From positions 1-6,744 of the forward strand of contig JACCTK010000244.1 in the NCBI GenBank assembly GCA_013812465.1: a DNA stretch of 6,744 nt. Direction: 5' to 3'. The DNA is from Actinomycetota bacterium. Its GTDB lineage: Bacteria; Actinomycetota; Thermoleophilia; Gaiellales; Gaiellaceae. The notes under the pieces are model-generated. The model searched no databases, was not told where the DNA came from, and was given only the letters and a program-made list of their open reading frames with translations. Shown here piece after piece: positions 1-5,823 of the stretch. Numbering within the stretch: position 1 is the stretch's first letter; every line of letters starts with the position of its first letter. The position numbers were made by a program, and so were the translations under genes.

Positions 1-24
1 ATAGAAATCACTTGACCTAGCTAC

Positions 25-53
25 TTGACTTATTTGGACATGGCTCCTATAGT
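25..53 (+). promoter_or_regulatory. Near-consensus sigma-70 promoter
   Basis: A -35 hexamer TTGACT (25-30) and a -10 hexamer TATAGT (48-53) are separated by exactly 17 bp, giving a transcription start near 60. This is the best consensus promoter in the window. It faces away from any open frame with coding character and reads straight into a foldable stretch that ends in an intrinsic terminator. A second -35-like TTGACC lies at 12-17, so CTTGAC is repeated at 11 and 24, but no matching -10 is seen for it. That promoter elements are present is read directly; activity is inferred. Confidence 0.7.
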
Positions 54-59
54 CAGGCC

Positions 60-232
60 ACATCGCACCGATCGGACGCCAGATCGGATGCGCGGGCGCC
101 ACCGCCGGATCCGCAAGCGGGCGCAGGCAGAACGTGGCTGGGCCGCAGAGCCACGATTCTCCGGCTCGTTGCCCCCGGAAGGGTCGCCTCGAACGGAAAT
201 CGCCCCCGGAGCCGCAGCCGGGGGCGTTTTCT
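60..232 (+). ncRNA. Candidate structured small RNA (no recognised family)
   Basis: The stretch between the strong promoter and the terminator has no credible ORF but several exact helices. Hairpin 1 pairs 64-67 with 89-92 and 68-73 with 82-87, with one bulged A at 88. A closing helix 104-109/160-165 (GCCGGA/TCCGGC) encloses a small CCG-CAAG-CGG hairpin (111-120) and a 7-bp hairpin 133-139/149-155 (CGTGGCT/AGCCACG). The terminator stem follows at 201-226. The 5' end (about 60) is inferred from the promoter, and the 3' end from the T-run after the terminator. I considered 6S, SRP, tmRNA, RNase P and c-di-GMP-I riboswitch and recognised none with confidence. It could also be an attenuated leader whose downstream gene has been lost. 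Confidence 0.45.
201..232 (+). terminator. Rho-independent terminator
   Basis: A perfect 9-bp GC stem, CGCCCCCGG (201-209) with CCGGGGGCG (218-226), encloses an 8-nt loop and is followed directly by TTTTCTT. This is the classic intrinsic terminator form on the plus strand. Its upstream transcript is the RNA that starts near 60. The block GCCCCCGG also occurs at 171-178, so the 3' arm has a second possible partner. Confidence 0.75.
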
Positions 233-234
233 TG

Positions 235-261
235 CGTGGGGGAACCCGTGGTTCCCCCACG
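235..261. repeat. Perfect 12-bp inverted repeat (second hairpin)
   Basis: CGTGGGGGAACC (235-246) and GGTTCCCCCACG (250-261) are exact reverse complements around a 3-nt loop (CGT). It begins 3 bases after the T-rich tail of the upstream terminator. On the plus strand a loosely pyrimidine-rich run follows, so it may be a back-up terminator for the same transcript. It could also block transcription arriving from the minus-strand operon to the right, although no T-run follows in that direction. The symmetry is certain; the function is inferred. Confidence 0.5.
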
Positions 262-387
262 TGCCCCTCCTTCTGTTCTGGGTACCGAGCGACGTTGCGT
301 CGGGCCTGCGGGCGAGTGAATCGCCCTCCGGCCTTCGGTTGGGACGACGACTCCGCTCGCTTCGAAAGTCCTTAGATCAGACCTCGT
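262..387. other. Non-coding stretch with a compound hairpin
   Basis: No credible gene is seen here. GGCC (303-306) pairs with GGCC (330-333) around an internal loop, and inside it GGGCGA (310-315) pairs with TCGCCC (321-326) around GTGAA. A short CGACG/CGTCG hairpin sits at 290-302. These may be part of the 3' ends of the converging transcripts or remnants of another structured RNA. No promoter or T-run was recognised here. Confidence 0.3.
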
Positions 388-416
388 GGTGCCTGTCACC
401 GCAGGTGACTGGCACC
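388..416. terminator. Hairpin just past the TetR gene stop (possible terminator or REP-like palindrome)
   Basis: GGTGCC-T-GTCACC (388-400) and GGTGAC-T-GGCACC (404-416) form a stem of 6+6 bp with a single T-T mismatch and a 3-nt loop (GCA). It lies 5 bases beyond the TAA stop of the minus-strand TetR gene, the position expected for a 3'-end hairpin of the exporter-TetR transcript. The bases following it on the minus strand are not a T-run, so it is not a textbook intrinsic terminator. A stabilising 3' hairpin or a dispersed palindromic repeat are alternatives. Confidence 0.45.
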
Positions 417-421
417 CGCGG

Positions 422-1024
422 TTACGAGCTCGTGCCCGTGAGCCAGCGGAGGCGCTCGGTCTTGATCGCCTCGAAGTCCTCCGCTCTGAGGGGGCCGCCG
501 AGGCGGTCGGCGACCGAGACGAGGAGGCTGCCCGCGATGAAGATCCACGCCTCCGTCTCGGGGTCGCGATCCGGATGGATGCCGCCCTGCTCCTGGACGC
601 GCCGGAGCACTTCGGCGAAGAATTCGTGCACCTCGCGCATGTGGCCCCGCACGTGGCGGCGGATCTCGGGATCCTCCCCGGCCTCGGTGATCGCCTGCAT
701 CCACAGGCTCGGGAGCACGACCTTCATCTCGCGCATCGTCGCCGGACCGATCGCGCGCCACCCGAGCTCCGGGCCGAGCTCATCGATCTTCTCCTCGATG
801 CGTAGCTGAATCCGCTGCCACGCCTCGCTCAGGCAGGCGAAGTAGAGCTCTCGCTTGGAAGCGAAGTGCCGGTAGAGGATCGGCTCCGAGACACCGGCCT
901 CGCGCGCGATCTGCGCAGTCGTCGCGCCCGCGTAGCTCCCCTCCGAGAACACGCGCAACGCTGCCTCGACGAGCTCACGGCGCCGCTCCGCGGCGGGAAG
1001 ACGCGCGCTGGGGAGCGCCGTCAC
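422..1024 (-). CDS. TetR/AcrR family transcriptional regulator
   Basis: This is a 200-aa DNA-binding repressor, a typical TetR length. The N-terminal helix-turn-helix covers about residues 13-60. It runs from the first helix (RRRELVEAALRVFSEG) through TTAQIAREAGVS to the recognition helix and the family hallmark LYRHFASKREL (50-60). The rest is a helical ligand-binding and dimerisation domain with no recognisable ligand signature. The start is GTG at 1022-1024, which overlaps the exporter's TGA stop as GTGA. A GGAG 8 nt upstream (1033-1036) supports this start and translational coupling. Being the last gene of an exporter operon whose promoter region carries a TetR-type palindrome, it most likely represses its own operon, and perhaps the divergent acyl-CoA ligase, with release by a ligand that is either exported or degraded. 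The family call is firm; target and ligand are inferred. Confidence 0.92.
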   Translation of the reverse strand: MTALPSARLPAAERRRELVEAALRVFSEGSYAGATTAQIAREAGVSEPILYRHFASKRELYFACLSEAWQRIQLRIEEKIDELGPELGWRAIGPATMREMKVVLPSLWMQAITEAGEDPEIRRHVRGHMREVHEFFAEVLRRVQEQGGIHPDRDPETEAWIFIAGSLLVSVADRLGGPLRAEDFEAIKTERLRWLTGTSS

Positions 1025-2448
1025 GCAGCCGGCTCCGCGATGCCGTGGCTGGCGCGCCGCGCGGCTTCGTGCGGACGAACCGTCGTGAACGCCACGACCG
1101 CGCCGAGAGCGGCGATCCCAGAGGCCACGAGAAGCGCTGTCTGGAGACCGTCGACGAACGCCTCGGGCGTCCTCTCGCCACCGGCCTCGATGGCCATGAT
1201 CGCTCCGATCAGCGCGATGCCGAGCGAGCCGCCAACCTGGCGCGACGCGTTCAGAACGGCGGCGCCGACCCCCGCTTTGTCAACGGGAACGCTGCGCGTC
1301 GCCGCAGCCGCGCTCGGGGTCATCGTGAGAGCCATCCCCACGCCGCCCACGAGGAACGCAGGCAAGAGGTTCCAGAACGACGAGTCCACCCCGAGCCGCG
1401 AGAAGTACAGGAGCTGAACCGCGATCAGGATCATCCCCGCGGTCATGAGCCCGCGCGACCCGAACCGATCGCTCGTCTTCCCGGCGACGGGCGCGATCAA
1501 GATGATCAGGATCGTCATCGGCAGGAACGCGGCCCCGGTCTGGACGGCGGAGTAGCCGAGGACGTTCTGCATGTACAGGGAGAGGAAGAAGAACACTCCG
1601 AACATCGCCAGCGCGACCAGGAGCATGACGGTGTTCGCTCCCGCGTACGTTCTGTTGCGGAAGAGCTCGAGCGGGAGCATCGGCGCCCGCTGGTAGCGCT
1701 CGAGGAGGATGAATGACAGGATCGCGGCGCCGGCGACAGCGAACGCGCCGAGGATCCGAGGCGACGTCCACCCGTACGTGTTCGCCTCGATCAGCGCGTA
1801 CGTCAAAGCGAAGAGCCCGAGGGCCGACGTGGCCAGGCCGGGCAGGTCGAGCCGCACGTGGGTCTCGTCGCGCGACTCGTCGATGAAGAGGAAGCTCGCG
1901 GCGATCGCGAGGATCCCGACGGGGATGTTGACGAAGAAGATCCAGCTCCAGTCGAGGTGCTCGGTGATGAGGCCGCCGACGAGCGGGCCGATAGCGAGCG
2001 CGAGCGCGGACACGCCTGCCCAGATGCCGATCGCCGTTCCTCGCTGGTGCGGCGGGAAGGTCGCCGCGATGATCGAGAGCGTCGCCGGGTTCATCAGAGC
2101 CGCACCCGCTCCTTGGAGGACGCGTGCCGCGATCAGCTCGTCCCCCGAGCCGGCGAGGCCGCACCACAGCGAGGCGCTCGTGAACACGGCGATCCCGACG
2201 ACGAAGATCAGCCTGCGGCCGTAGGCGTCCGCGACCTTTCCGCCGATGAGCATCAGCGCCGCGAACGTCAGCGCGTAGCCGGTGACGATCCACTGCAGCG
2301 ACGACAGGTCGGCTCCGAGATCGCGCTGGATCGACGGAAGGGCGACGTTCACCACCGTGTTGTCGAGCATGATCATGAACAGACCGAACGAGACAGCGGC
2401 CAGCGTGAACCACTTGCGTCTCTCCTCTGCGAAGATCCGAGCCCTCAT
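1021..2448 (-). CDS. MFS transporter, DHA2 (14-TM, EmrB/QacA-like) drug exporter
   Basis: This is a 475-aa integral membrane protein of the major facilitator superfamily, expected to export hydrophobic compounds by proton antiport. TM1 carries the DHA2 motif LDNTVVNVALPSI (28-40) with Asp29. The loop after TM2 has motif A (GGKVADAYGRR, 69-79). TM4 carries ARVLQGAGAALMNP, and motif C with its following loop reads GPLVGGLITEHLDWSWIFFVNIPVG-like. The remaining hydrophobic segments fit a 14-helix topology, and a charged Arg/His-containing tail ends the protein. I chose ATG at 2446-2448 because GGAAGGG lies 5 nt upstream and the next residues lead directly into TM1. A GTG 129 nt further upstream would add 43 non-homologous-looking residues and run into the divergent gene. 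It is first in an operon with the TetR gene. The substrate cannot be read from sequence; DHA2 membership is firm. Confidence 0.92.
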   Translation of the reverse strand: MRARIFAEERRKWFTLAAVSFGLFMIMLDNTVVNVALPSIQRDLGADLSSLQWIVTGYALTFAALMLIGGKVADAYGRRLIFVVGIAVFTSASLWCGLAGSGDELIAARVLQGAGAALMNPATLSIIAATFPPHQRGTAIGIWAGVSALALAIGPLVGGLITEHLDWSWIFFVNIPVGILAIAASFLFIDESRDETHVRLDLPGLATSALGLFALTYALIEANTYGWTSPRILGAFAVAGAAILSFILLERYQRAPMLPLELFRNRTYAGANTVMLLVALAMFGVFFFLSLYMQNVLGYSAVQTGAAFLPMTILIILIAPVAGKTSDRFGSRGLMTAGMILIAVQLLYFSRLGVDSSFWNLLPAFLVGGVGMALTMTPSAAAATRSVPVDKAGVGAAVLNASRQVGGSLGIALIGAIMAIEAGGERTPEAFVDGLQTALLVASGIAALGAVVAFTTVRPHEAARRASHGIAEPAA

Positions 2449-2465
2449 GCGATCCCTTCCCGAAT

Positions 2466-2498
2466 AGTTAGTGAACACTAAGCTAGCAGCTACTAACT
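2466..2498. promoter_or_regulatory. TetR-type operator in the divergent promoter region
   Basis: TTAGTG (2468-2473) and CACTAA (2476-2481) form a perfect inverted repeat around AA. AGTTAGT (2466-2472) is also complementary to ACTAACT at 2492-2498, so a further half-site lies one to two helical turns away. Palindromes of the form TTAGTnnnnACTAA are typical TetR-family operators. The site lies just upstream of the exporter's Shine-Dalgarno and overlaps the GTG start of the divergent ligase, so a bound repressor could block both directions. The palindrome is seen directly; binding by the neighbouring TetR is inferred. Confidence 0.65.
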
Positions 2499-4384
2499 CA
2501 CGCGCGCACGATGAGTACGCATGGGCGCCGACCGCGGAGCAGCTCGCGGACGCGAACGTCGTCCGCCTGGCCGGCAAGCTCGGTTGCGACGACTACGCCG
2601 GGCTGCACCGCTTGTCTGTTGAAGAGCCAGACCGATTCTGGCGCGCGGTGCGAGACGATCTCCGGATCCCGCTCGCGCGGGATTGGGACGCCGTCTCGAA
2701 CGACTCGCGAGGGATCGAGTGGACGACCTGGTTCGAAGGCGCGCGGCTCAATCTCGCCCACGCCTGCGTGCATCGGTGGGCTGACGAGCAACCGGATGCG
2801 CTCGCCGCGGTTTTCCAGGGCGAGGACGGGACGCGTGACGAGTGGTCGTTTGCCGGTCTCTCCATGCGGGTCGTGCAGCTGGCCGAGGCCCTGGCGGCGC
2901 TCGGTGTCACCGCCGGCGACCGCGTCGCGCTCTACATGCCGATGTGCCCGGAGGTTGCCGTGGCCGCACACGCCTGCGCGCACATCGGCGCCGTGCAGGT
3001 GCCGATCTTCTCGGGGTTCGCGGCGCCGGCGATCGTGCAACGGCTGCGTGACTCGGAGGCCAAGGTCGTGATCACCGCCGACTACTCGCTCCGTCGCGGC
3101 GCCCGAATACCCATGCGCGAGACGATCGACGAGGCTGTGCGTGCGTCGCCTTCTGTCGAGCACGTCGTCGAGTGGTCACGCGCCGATCGGACCTGGAATG
3201 TCGAGTTGGGTCCGGGCGAGCTGCCGGCGCTCGAGCTCGAGAGCGAGGCGCCGTACCTGCTCGCGTACACGTCCGGGACGACCGGGAAGCCGAAAGGAGC
3301 GCTCCACGTCCAAGGCGGGTTCCTGCTCTCGATCGCTCGCGAGGCGGCCTACCAGTCGGATCTGAAGCGCGGCGACCGCGTCCTCTTCGCGACCGACATG
3401 GGTTGGATCATGGGGTCGTGGACCGTCGTCGGAGCCGGCGCAGCGGGGGCGGCCGTCGTCTACATGGAGGGCGCGCCGGACTGGCCCGCGGACCGTCTCT
3501 GGCGCATCGTCGAATCCGAGCGCGTGACGATGCTCGGCGTGTCACCGACGCTCATCCGCGCGCTGATCCCCAAGGGCGAGCCTGTTGCCGACCTCTCGTC
3601 GCTTCGAGCGGTGACGACTACCGGAGAGCCCTGGAACCGCGGTCCCTACGACTGGCTGAACGAGCACGTGTGTGGCGCGGGGCGGATCCCGATCGTGAAC
3701 ATCTCCGGCGGGACCGAGGTCGGCGCGTGCTTCCTCGGAGTGTCGATGATGGCGCCGACGAAACCGTGCTCGCTGGGATTCCCCGCTCTGGGACAGGACA
3801 TGGATGTCGTCGACAACGCGGGCCGCCCGGTACGTGGAGAGGTCGGAGAGCTTGTCTGCAAGCGGGCCTGGCCAGGCATGACACGCGGCTTGTGGCGGGA
3901 TCCCGAGCGCTTCCTCGAGACGTACTGGGAGCGCTTCCCGGGCGTCTGGACTCACGGAGACTGGGCCTCTGTCGACGAGGACGGCTACTGGTTCCTGCAC
4001 GGCCGCTCTGACGACACGCTCAACATCGCGGGCAAGCGGATCGGGCCTGCCGAGCTCGAGTCCGCCGCGGTGAACCATCCTGCGGTCGTCGAGGCGGCGG
4101 CGATCGGCGTGCCGCACGAGGTGAAGGGCGAGGTACCCTGGCTCTTCTGTGTGCTCGAGTCGGAGGAAGAGGTCGGACCTGAGGATGTGTCTCGCGCGGT
4201 GACGGACGAGCTCGGGAAGTCGTTCAAGCCGGAGCGCGTGCTCTTCGTCGCGGCCCTCCCGAAAACGCGGAGCGCGAAGATCGTGCGACGAGCCGTGCGG
4301 GCCACTGCGCTCGGAGAGGATCCTGGTGACCTCTCGACGCTCGAGAATCCCGAGTCGCTCGAGGAGATAGCGCGTGTCGTCTGA
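2471..4384 (+). CDS. Acetyl-CoA-synthetase-like AMP-forming acyl-CoA ligase
   Basis: This 637-aa ANL-family enzyme would activate a carboxylic acid with ATP and CoA through an acyl-adenylate. After an acetyl-CoA-synthetase-type N-terminal region (PDRFW, WFEGARLNLAHACV) come the phosphate loop YTSGTTGKPKG (266-276), NISGGTE (410-416), the ATP-ribose aspartate in THGDW (D497), the hinge region GRSDDTLNIAGKRIG (511-525) and PKTRSAK with the catalytic lysine K603. Length and end match the ACS subfamily. True acetyl-CoA synthetases have WWQTE where this protein has SGGTE, so the tryptophan that closes the acetate pocket is replaced by Gly. A larger acid is therefore likely. GTG at 2471 is the only usable start that keeps the conserved WAP region. 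It has no clear Shine-Dalgarno and overlaps the operator, so leaderless translation is possible. It overlaps the downstream SDR gene by 11 bp. Confidence 0.9.
   Translation: MNTKLAATNSRAHDEYAWAPTAEQLADANVVRLAGKLGCDDYAGLHRLSVEEPDRFWRAVRDDLRIPLARDWDAVSNDSRGIEWTTWFEGARLNLAHACVHRWADEQPDALAAVFQGEDGTRDEWSFAGLSMRVVQLAEALAALGVTAGDRVALYMPMCPEVAVAAHACAHIGAVQVPIFSGFAAPAIVQRLRDSEAKVVITADYSLRRGARIPMRETIDEAVRASPSVEHVVEWSRADRTWNVELGPGELPALELESEAPYLLAYTSGTTGKPKGALHVQGGFLLSIAREAAYQSDLKRGDRVLFATDMGWIMGSWTVVGAGAAGAAVVYMEGAPDWPADRLWRIVESERVTMLGVSPTLIRALIPKGEPVADLSSLRAVTTTGEPWNRGPYDWLNEHVCGAGRIPIVNISGGTEVGACFLGVSMMAPTKPCSLGFPALGQDMDVVDNAGRPVRGEVGELVCKRAWPGMTRGLWRDPERFLETYWERFPGVWTHGDWASVDEDGYWFLHGRSDDTLNIAGKRIGPAELESAAVNHPAVVEAAAIGVPHEVKGEVPWLFCVLESEEEVGPEDVSRAVTDELGKSFKPERVLFVAALPKTRSAKIVRRAVRATALGEDPGDLSTLENPESLEEIARVV
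4361..4366 (+). promoter_or_regulatory. Ribosome binding site that fixes the SDR start
   Basis: GAGGAG lies inside the 3' end of the ligase gene, 7 nt before the GTG at 4374. It supports the GTG as the true SDR start and implies that the two proteins are made from one message by coupled translation. Confidence 0.7.
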
Positions 4385-5138
4385 CCGGCTCGACGGGGTC
4401 GCGCTGGTGACCGGCGGCGGCCGCGGGATCGGCGCGTCGATCGCGCGGGAGCTGACCGAGGCGGGCATGCGCGTGGCGGTGACGGCGCGCACGCGCGAGC
4501 AGGCGGAGGCGGTCGCCGCGGAGATCGACGGCCTCGCGCTCGTCGGCGACGTCTCGCGCGCAGACGATGTCGAGGAATGGGTCGAGCGCACCGCGAAGGA
4601 GCTCGGTCCGATCGACCTCCTCGCGGCCAACGCGGGCATCGGCAGCCCGGAATGCGCCACATGGGAGGTCCCGGTCGAGGATTGGTGGGGGGTGCTCGAG
4701 GTCAACGTCCTCGGTGTGCACCTCTCGTGCCGCGCGGTGATTCCTGGCATGCTCGAGCGCGGAAGCGGGCGCATCGTCATCACCGGTAGCGGCGCCGCGT
4801 ATCTGCCCGGAGGAGGCAGTCAGACCGCATACCCGACGAGCAAAGCCGCGGTATGTCGCTATGCGGAGACGCTCGCCAACGAGCTCCGCGATCGTGTTCC
4901 GGTGTTCGTGATCAGTCCCGGCCTCGTTCGCACCGATATGACCGAGCGTTTCGGCGACGACATGCCATGGACCCCGCCCGAGCTTGCTCCGGAGCTCGTG
5001 CGCGTGCTCGCATCAGGCCGCGCGGATTCGCTCGCGGGCCGCTACCTGCACGCGGAGCACGACGACATCGAGGACCTGATTCGTCGCGCCGACGAGGTCC
5101 TCGAGAACGACTTGAACGCGATTCGGCTCCAGCGCTGA
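4374..5138 (+). CDS. SDR family NAD(P)-dependent oxidoreductase
   Basis: This is a 254-aa classical short-chain dehydrogenase/reductase, the usual length for the family. The Rossmann dinucleotide motif is TGGGRGIG (13-20), with the adenine-pocket D59-V60 and NAG (86-88). The catalytic tetrad is complete: N111, S139, Y153 and K157 (YPTSK). SPGLVRTDM follows the active site, as in the family. The second beta-strand ends in ART (38-40) rather than with an acidic residue, which favours NADP(H), though this is only a rule of thumb. The GTG start overlaps the ligase stop by 11 bp and has a strong Shine-Dalgarno. Tight coupling with an acyl-CoA ligase suggests a hydroxyacyl/ketoacyl or alcohol/ketone step in the same pathway. 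It resembles FabG-type proteins, but the substrate cannot be read from the sequence. Confidence 0.9.
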   Translation: MSSDRLDGVALVTGGGRGIGASIARELTEAGMRVAVTARTREQAEAVAAEIDGLALVGDVSRADDVEEWVERTAKELGPIDLLAANAGIGSPECATWEVPVEDWWGVLEVNVLGVHLSCRAVIPGMLERGSGRIVITGSGAAYLPGGGSQTAYPTSKAAVCRYAETLANELRDRVPVFVISPGLVRTDMTERFGDDMPWTPPELAPELVRVLASGRADSLAGRYLHAEHDDIEDLIRRADEVLENDLNAIRLQR

Positions 5139-5153
5139 AGCACTCGGGCGCGC

Positions 5154-5321
5154 TTAAGGGCCTGTCAAAAAAGCCGTCCGGGGCGCCTGGCACGCGTGAC
5201 GCACCGCGATGCGGCGTTCTCAGTCGCGCCAATATGGCTCATATTGGCGCTCCCTGCGTCCTTGCCTCACGGCACGTCCCGCGTATCATCCACCGCGGCG
5301 ACTTTCTGGACAGGCCCTTAA
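5154..5321. mobile_element. 168-bp palindromic MITE-like element with 13-bp terminal inverted repeats
   Basis: TTAAGGGCCTGTC (5154-5166) is exactly complementary to GACAGGCCCTTAA (5309-5321). The centre is a second exact repeat, GCGCCAATATG (5226-5236) with CATATTGGCGC (5240-5250) around GCT. Between them the arms stay aligned on the same centre: ACGCGTGACG (5192-5201) faces CGTCCCGCGT (5275-5284) with one mismatch. The whole unit is therefore one long imperfect hairpin. It encodes nothing credible. TTAA at each end could be a target duplication or part of the repeat. It starts 15 bp after the SDR stop and fills most of the gap before the next gene. A non-autonomous transposable element fits best; a dispersed palindromic repeat or a long hairpin RNA are alternatives. 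Confidence 0.6.
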
Positions 5322-5344
5322 CTCCTGGCAAACGCCGCGGCCCC

Positions 5345-5356
5345 TACTCTGCGACG
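5345..5356 (+). promoter_or_regulatory. Possible -10 element for a leaderless transcript of the PAS gene
   Basis: TACTCT (5345-5350) fits the TAnnnT pattern of actinobacterial -10 boxes and lies 6 nt before the GTG at 5357, which has no Shine-Dalgarno. That spacing would put the transcription start on or next to the start codon. No convincing -35 is seen. This is a weak, short-motif call. Confidence 0.35.
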
Positions 5357-5791
5357 GTGCCGTTCTTCATCTGCCCCAACTGCAAGCAGCGGTCGGTCGA
5401 CAGCGATGGCTACGACGGCCTTTCCATGCAGGCGGTGCAATGCCGGAGCTGCGGCTTCGGGTTCCTCTATGAGCTGCTCGAGGACTACTACCCCGCCCCG
5501 GAGACGGGGTTCGTCGTCTGCGACCGCGAGGCCCGCGTGCTCGCTGTCGGCCGGGGCGTGTTCGAGCTGACCGGCTATCGGGACGCCGATCTCATGGGCC
5601 GCGAAGTCGGCGAGGCGCTCGCGCTCTCGGATCCATCCCCGATCGACGTCGTCCAGGAGTGGGGCGTCCGAAAGATGGGGCAGCAGCTTGCGATCCGCAC
5701 GCGCGCCGGGCTGCCGAAGGCCGTGACCGCTGATTTCTTCCCCGCCTACGACGACGATGGCGGGCTGATGGTCGCTCTGACGCCCCGCTAA
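5357..5791 (+). CDS. Small zinc-ribbon plus PAS domain protein
   Basis: This is a 144-aa protein with two parts. The N-terminus carries CPNC (C6, C9) and CRSC (C29, C32), 19 residues apart, which fits a four-cysteine zinc ribbon. A single PAS domain follows from about residue 50 to the end, with the PAS opening GFVVCDREARVLAVG, the ELTGY helix (70-74) and the LMGREVGE turn (79-86). It ends in strands (VTADFFPAYDD, GLMVAL). There is no kinase, GGDEF, HTH or membrane segment, so it would act as a cytoplasmic sensor or adaptor passing a signal to a partner. The frame is open far upstream, through the palindromic element and into the SDR gene. I chose GTG 5357 because the cysteine motif begins right after it and upstream sequence is not protein-like. 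Ligand and partner are unknown. Confidence 0.75.
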   Translation: MPFFICPNCKQRSVDSDGYDGLSMQAVQCRSCGFGFLYELLEDYYPAPETGFVVCDREARVLAVGRGVFELTGYRDADLMGREVGEALALSDPSPIDVVQEWGVRKMGQQLAIRTRAGLPKAVTADFFPAYDDDGGLMVALTPR

Positions 5792-5823
5792 GCGCGTGGG
5801 CCAGCCATGCCCGGCCTCGTGCG

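Noticed and set aside
104..199. c-di-GMP-I (GEMM) riboswitch
   Set aside because: CGCAGAGCCACG at 144-155 resembles part of the conserved core, but the GGCAAACC strand, the GAAA-type tetraloop hairpin and the 3' GGTTACCG-like end are not present, and no downstream gene follows. An Infernal search would settle it.
25..375. 116-aa open frame across the left intergenic region
   Set aside because: It begins within the -35 element, runs through the terminator and second hairpin, and has no protein-like pattern.
1280..2413. 377-aa open frame on the minus strand inside the exporter gene
   Set aside because: Arg/Asp-rich shadow of the exporter in another frame, with no domain signature.
2449..2577. 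Longer exporter start (GTG at 2577, 43 extra residues)
   Set aside because: It would read through the operator and over 100 bases of the ligase gene and has no homologous-looking sequence, whereas ATG 2448 has GGAAGGG at good spacing and leads directly into TM1.
3542..4783. 413-aa open frame antisense to the ligase and SDR genes
   Set aside because: It lies opposite two genes with complete catalytic motifs and spans their junction; its composition is Arg/Ser-rich and without motifs.
5154..5321. Integron attC recombination site
   Set aside because: It is a long imperfect palindrome, but the outer ends lack the RYYYAAC and GTTRRRY core sites and no integron cassette context is seen.
4853..5356. 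N-terminal extension of the PAS protein frame
   Set aside because: It overlaps the SDR gene out of frame and crosses the palindromic element; the translated residues are Arg-rich and low in hydrophobic pattern, typical of a GC-rich shadow frame.
5792..5823. Bidirectional terminator between the converging PAS and hotdog genes
   Set aside because: Only short matches are found (GGGC/GCCC, TCGTG/CACGA overlapping the stop codon), with no T-run on either strand.
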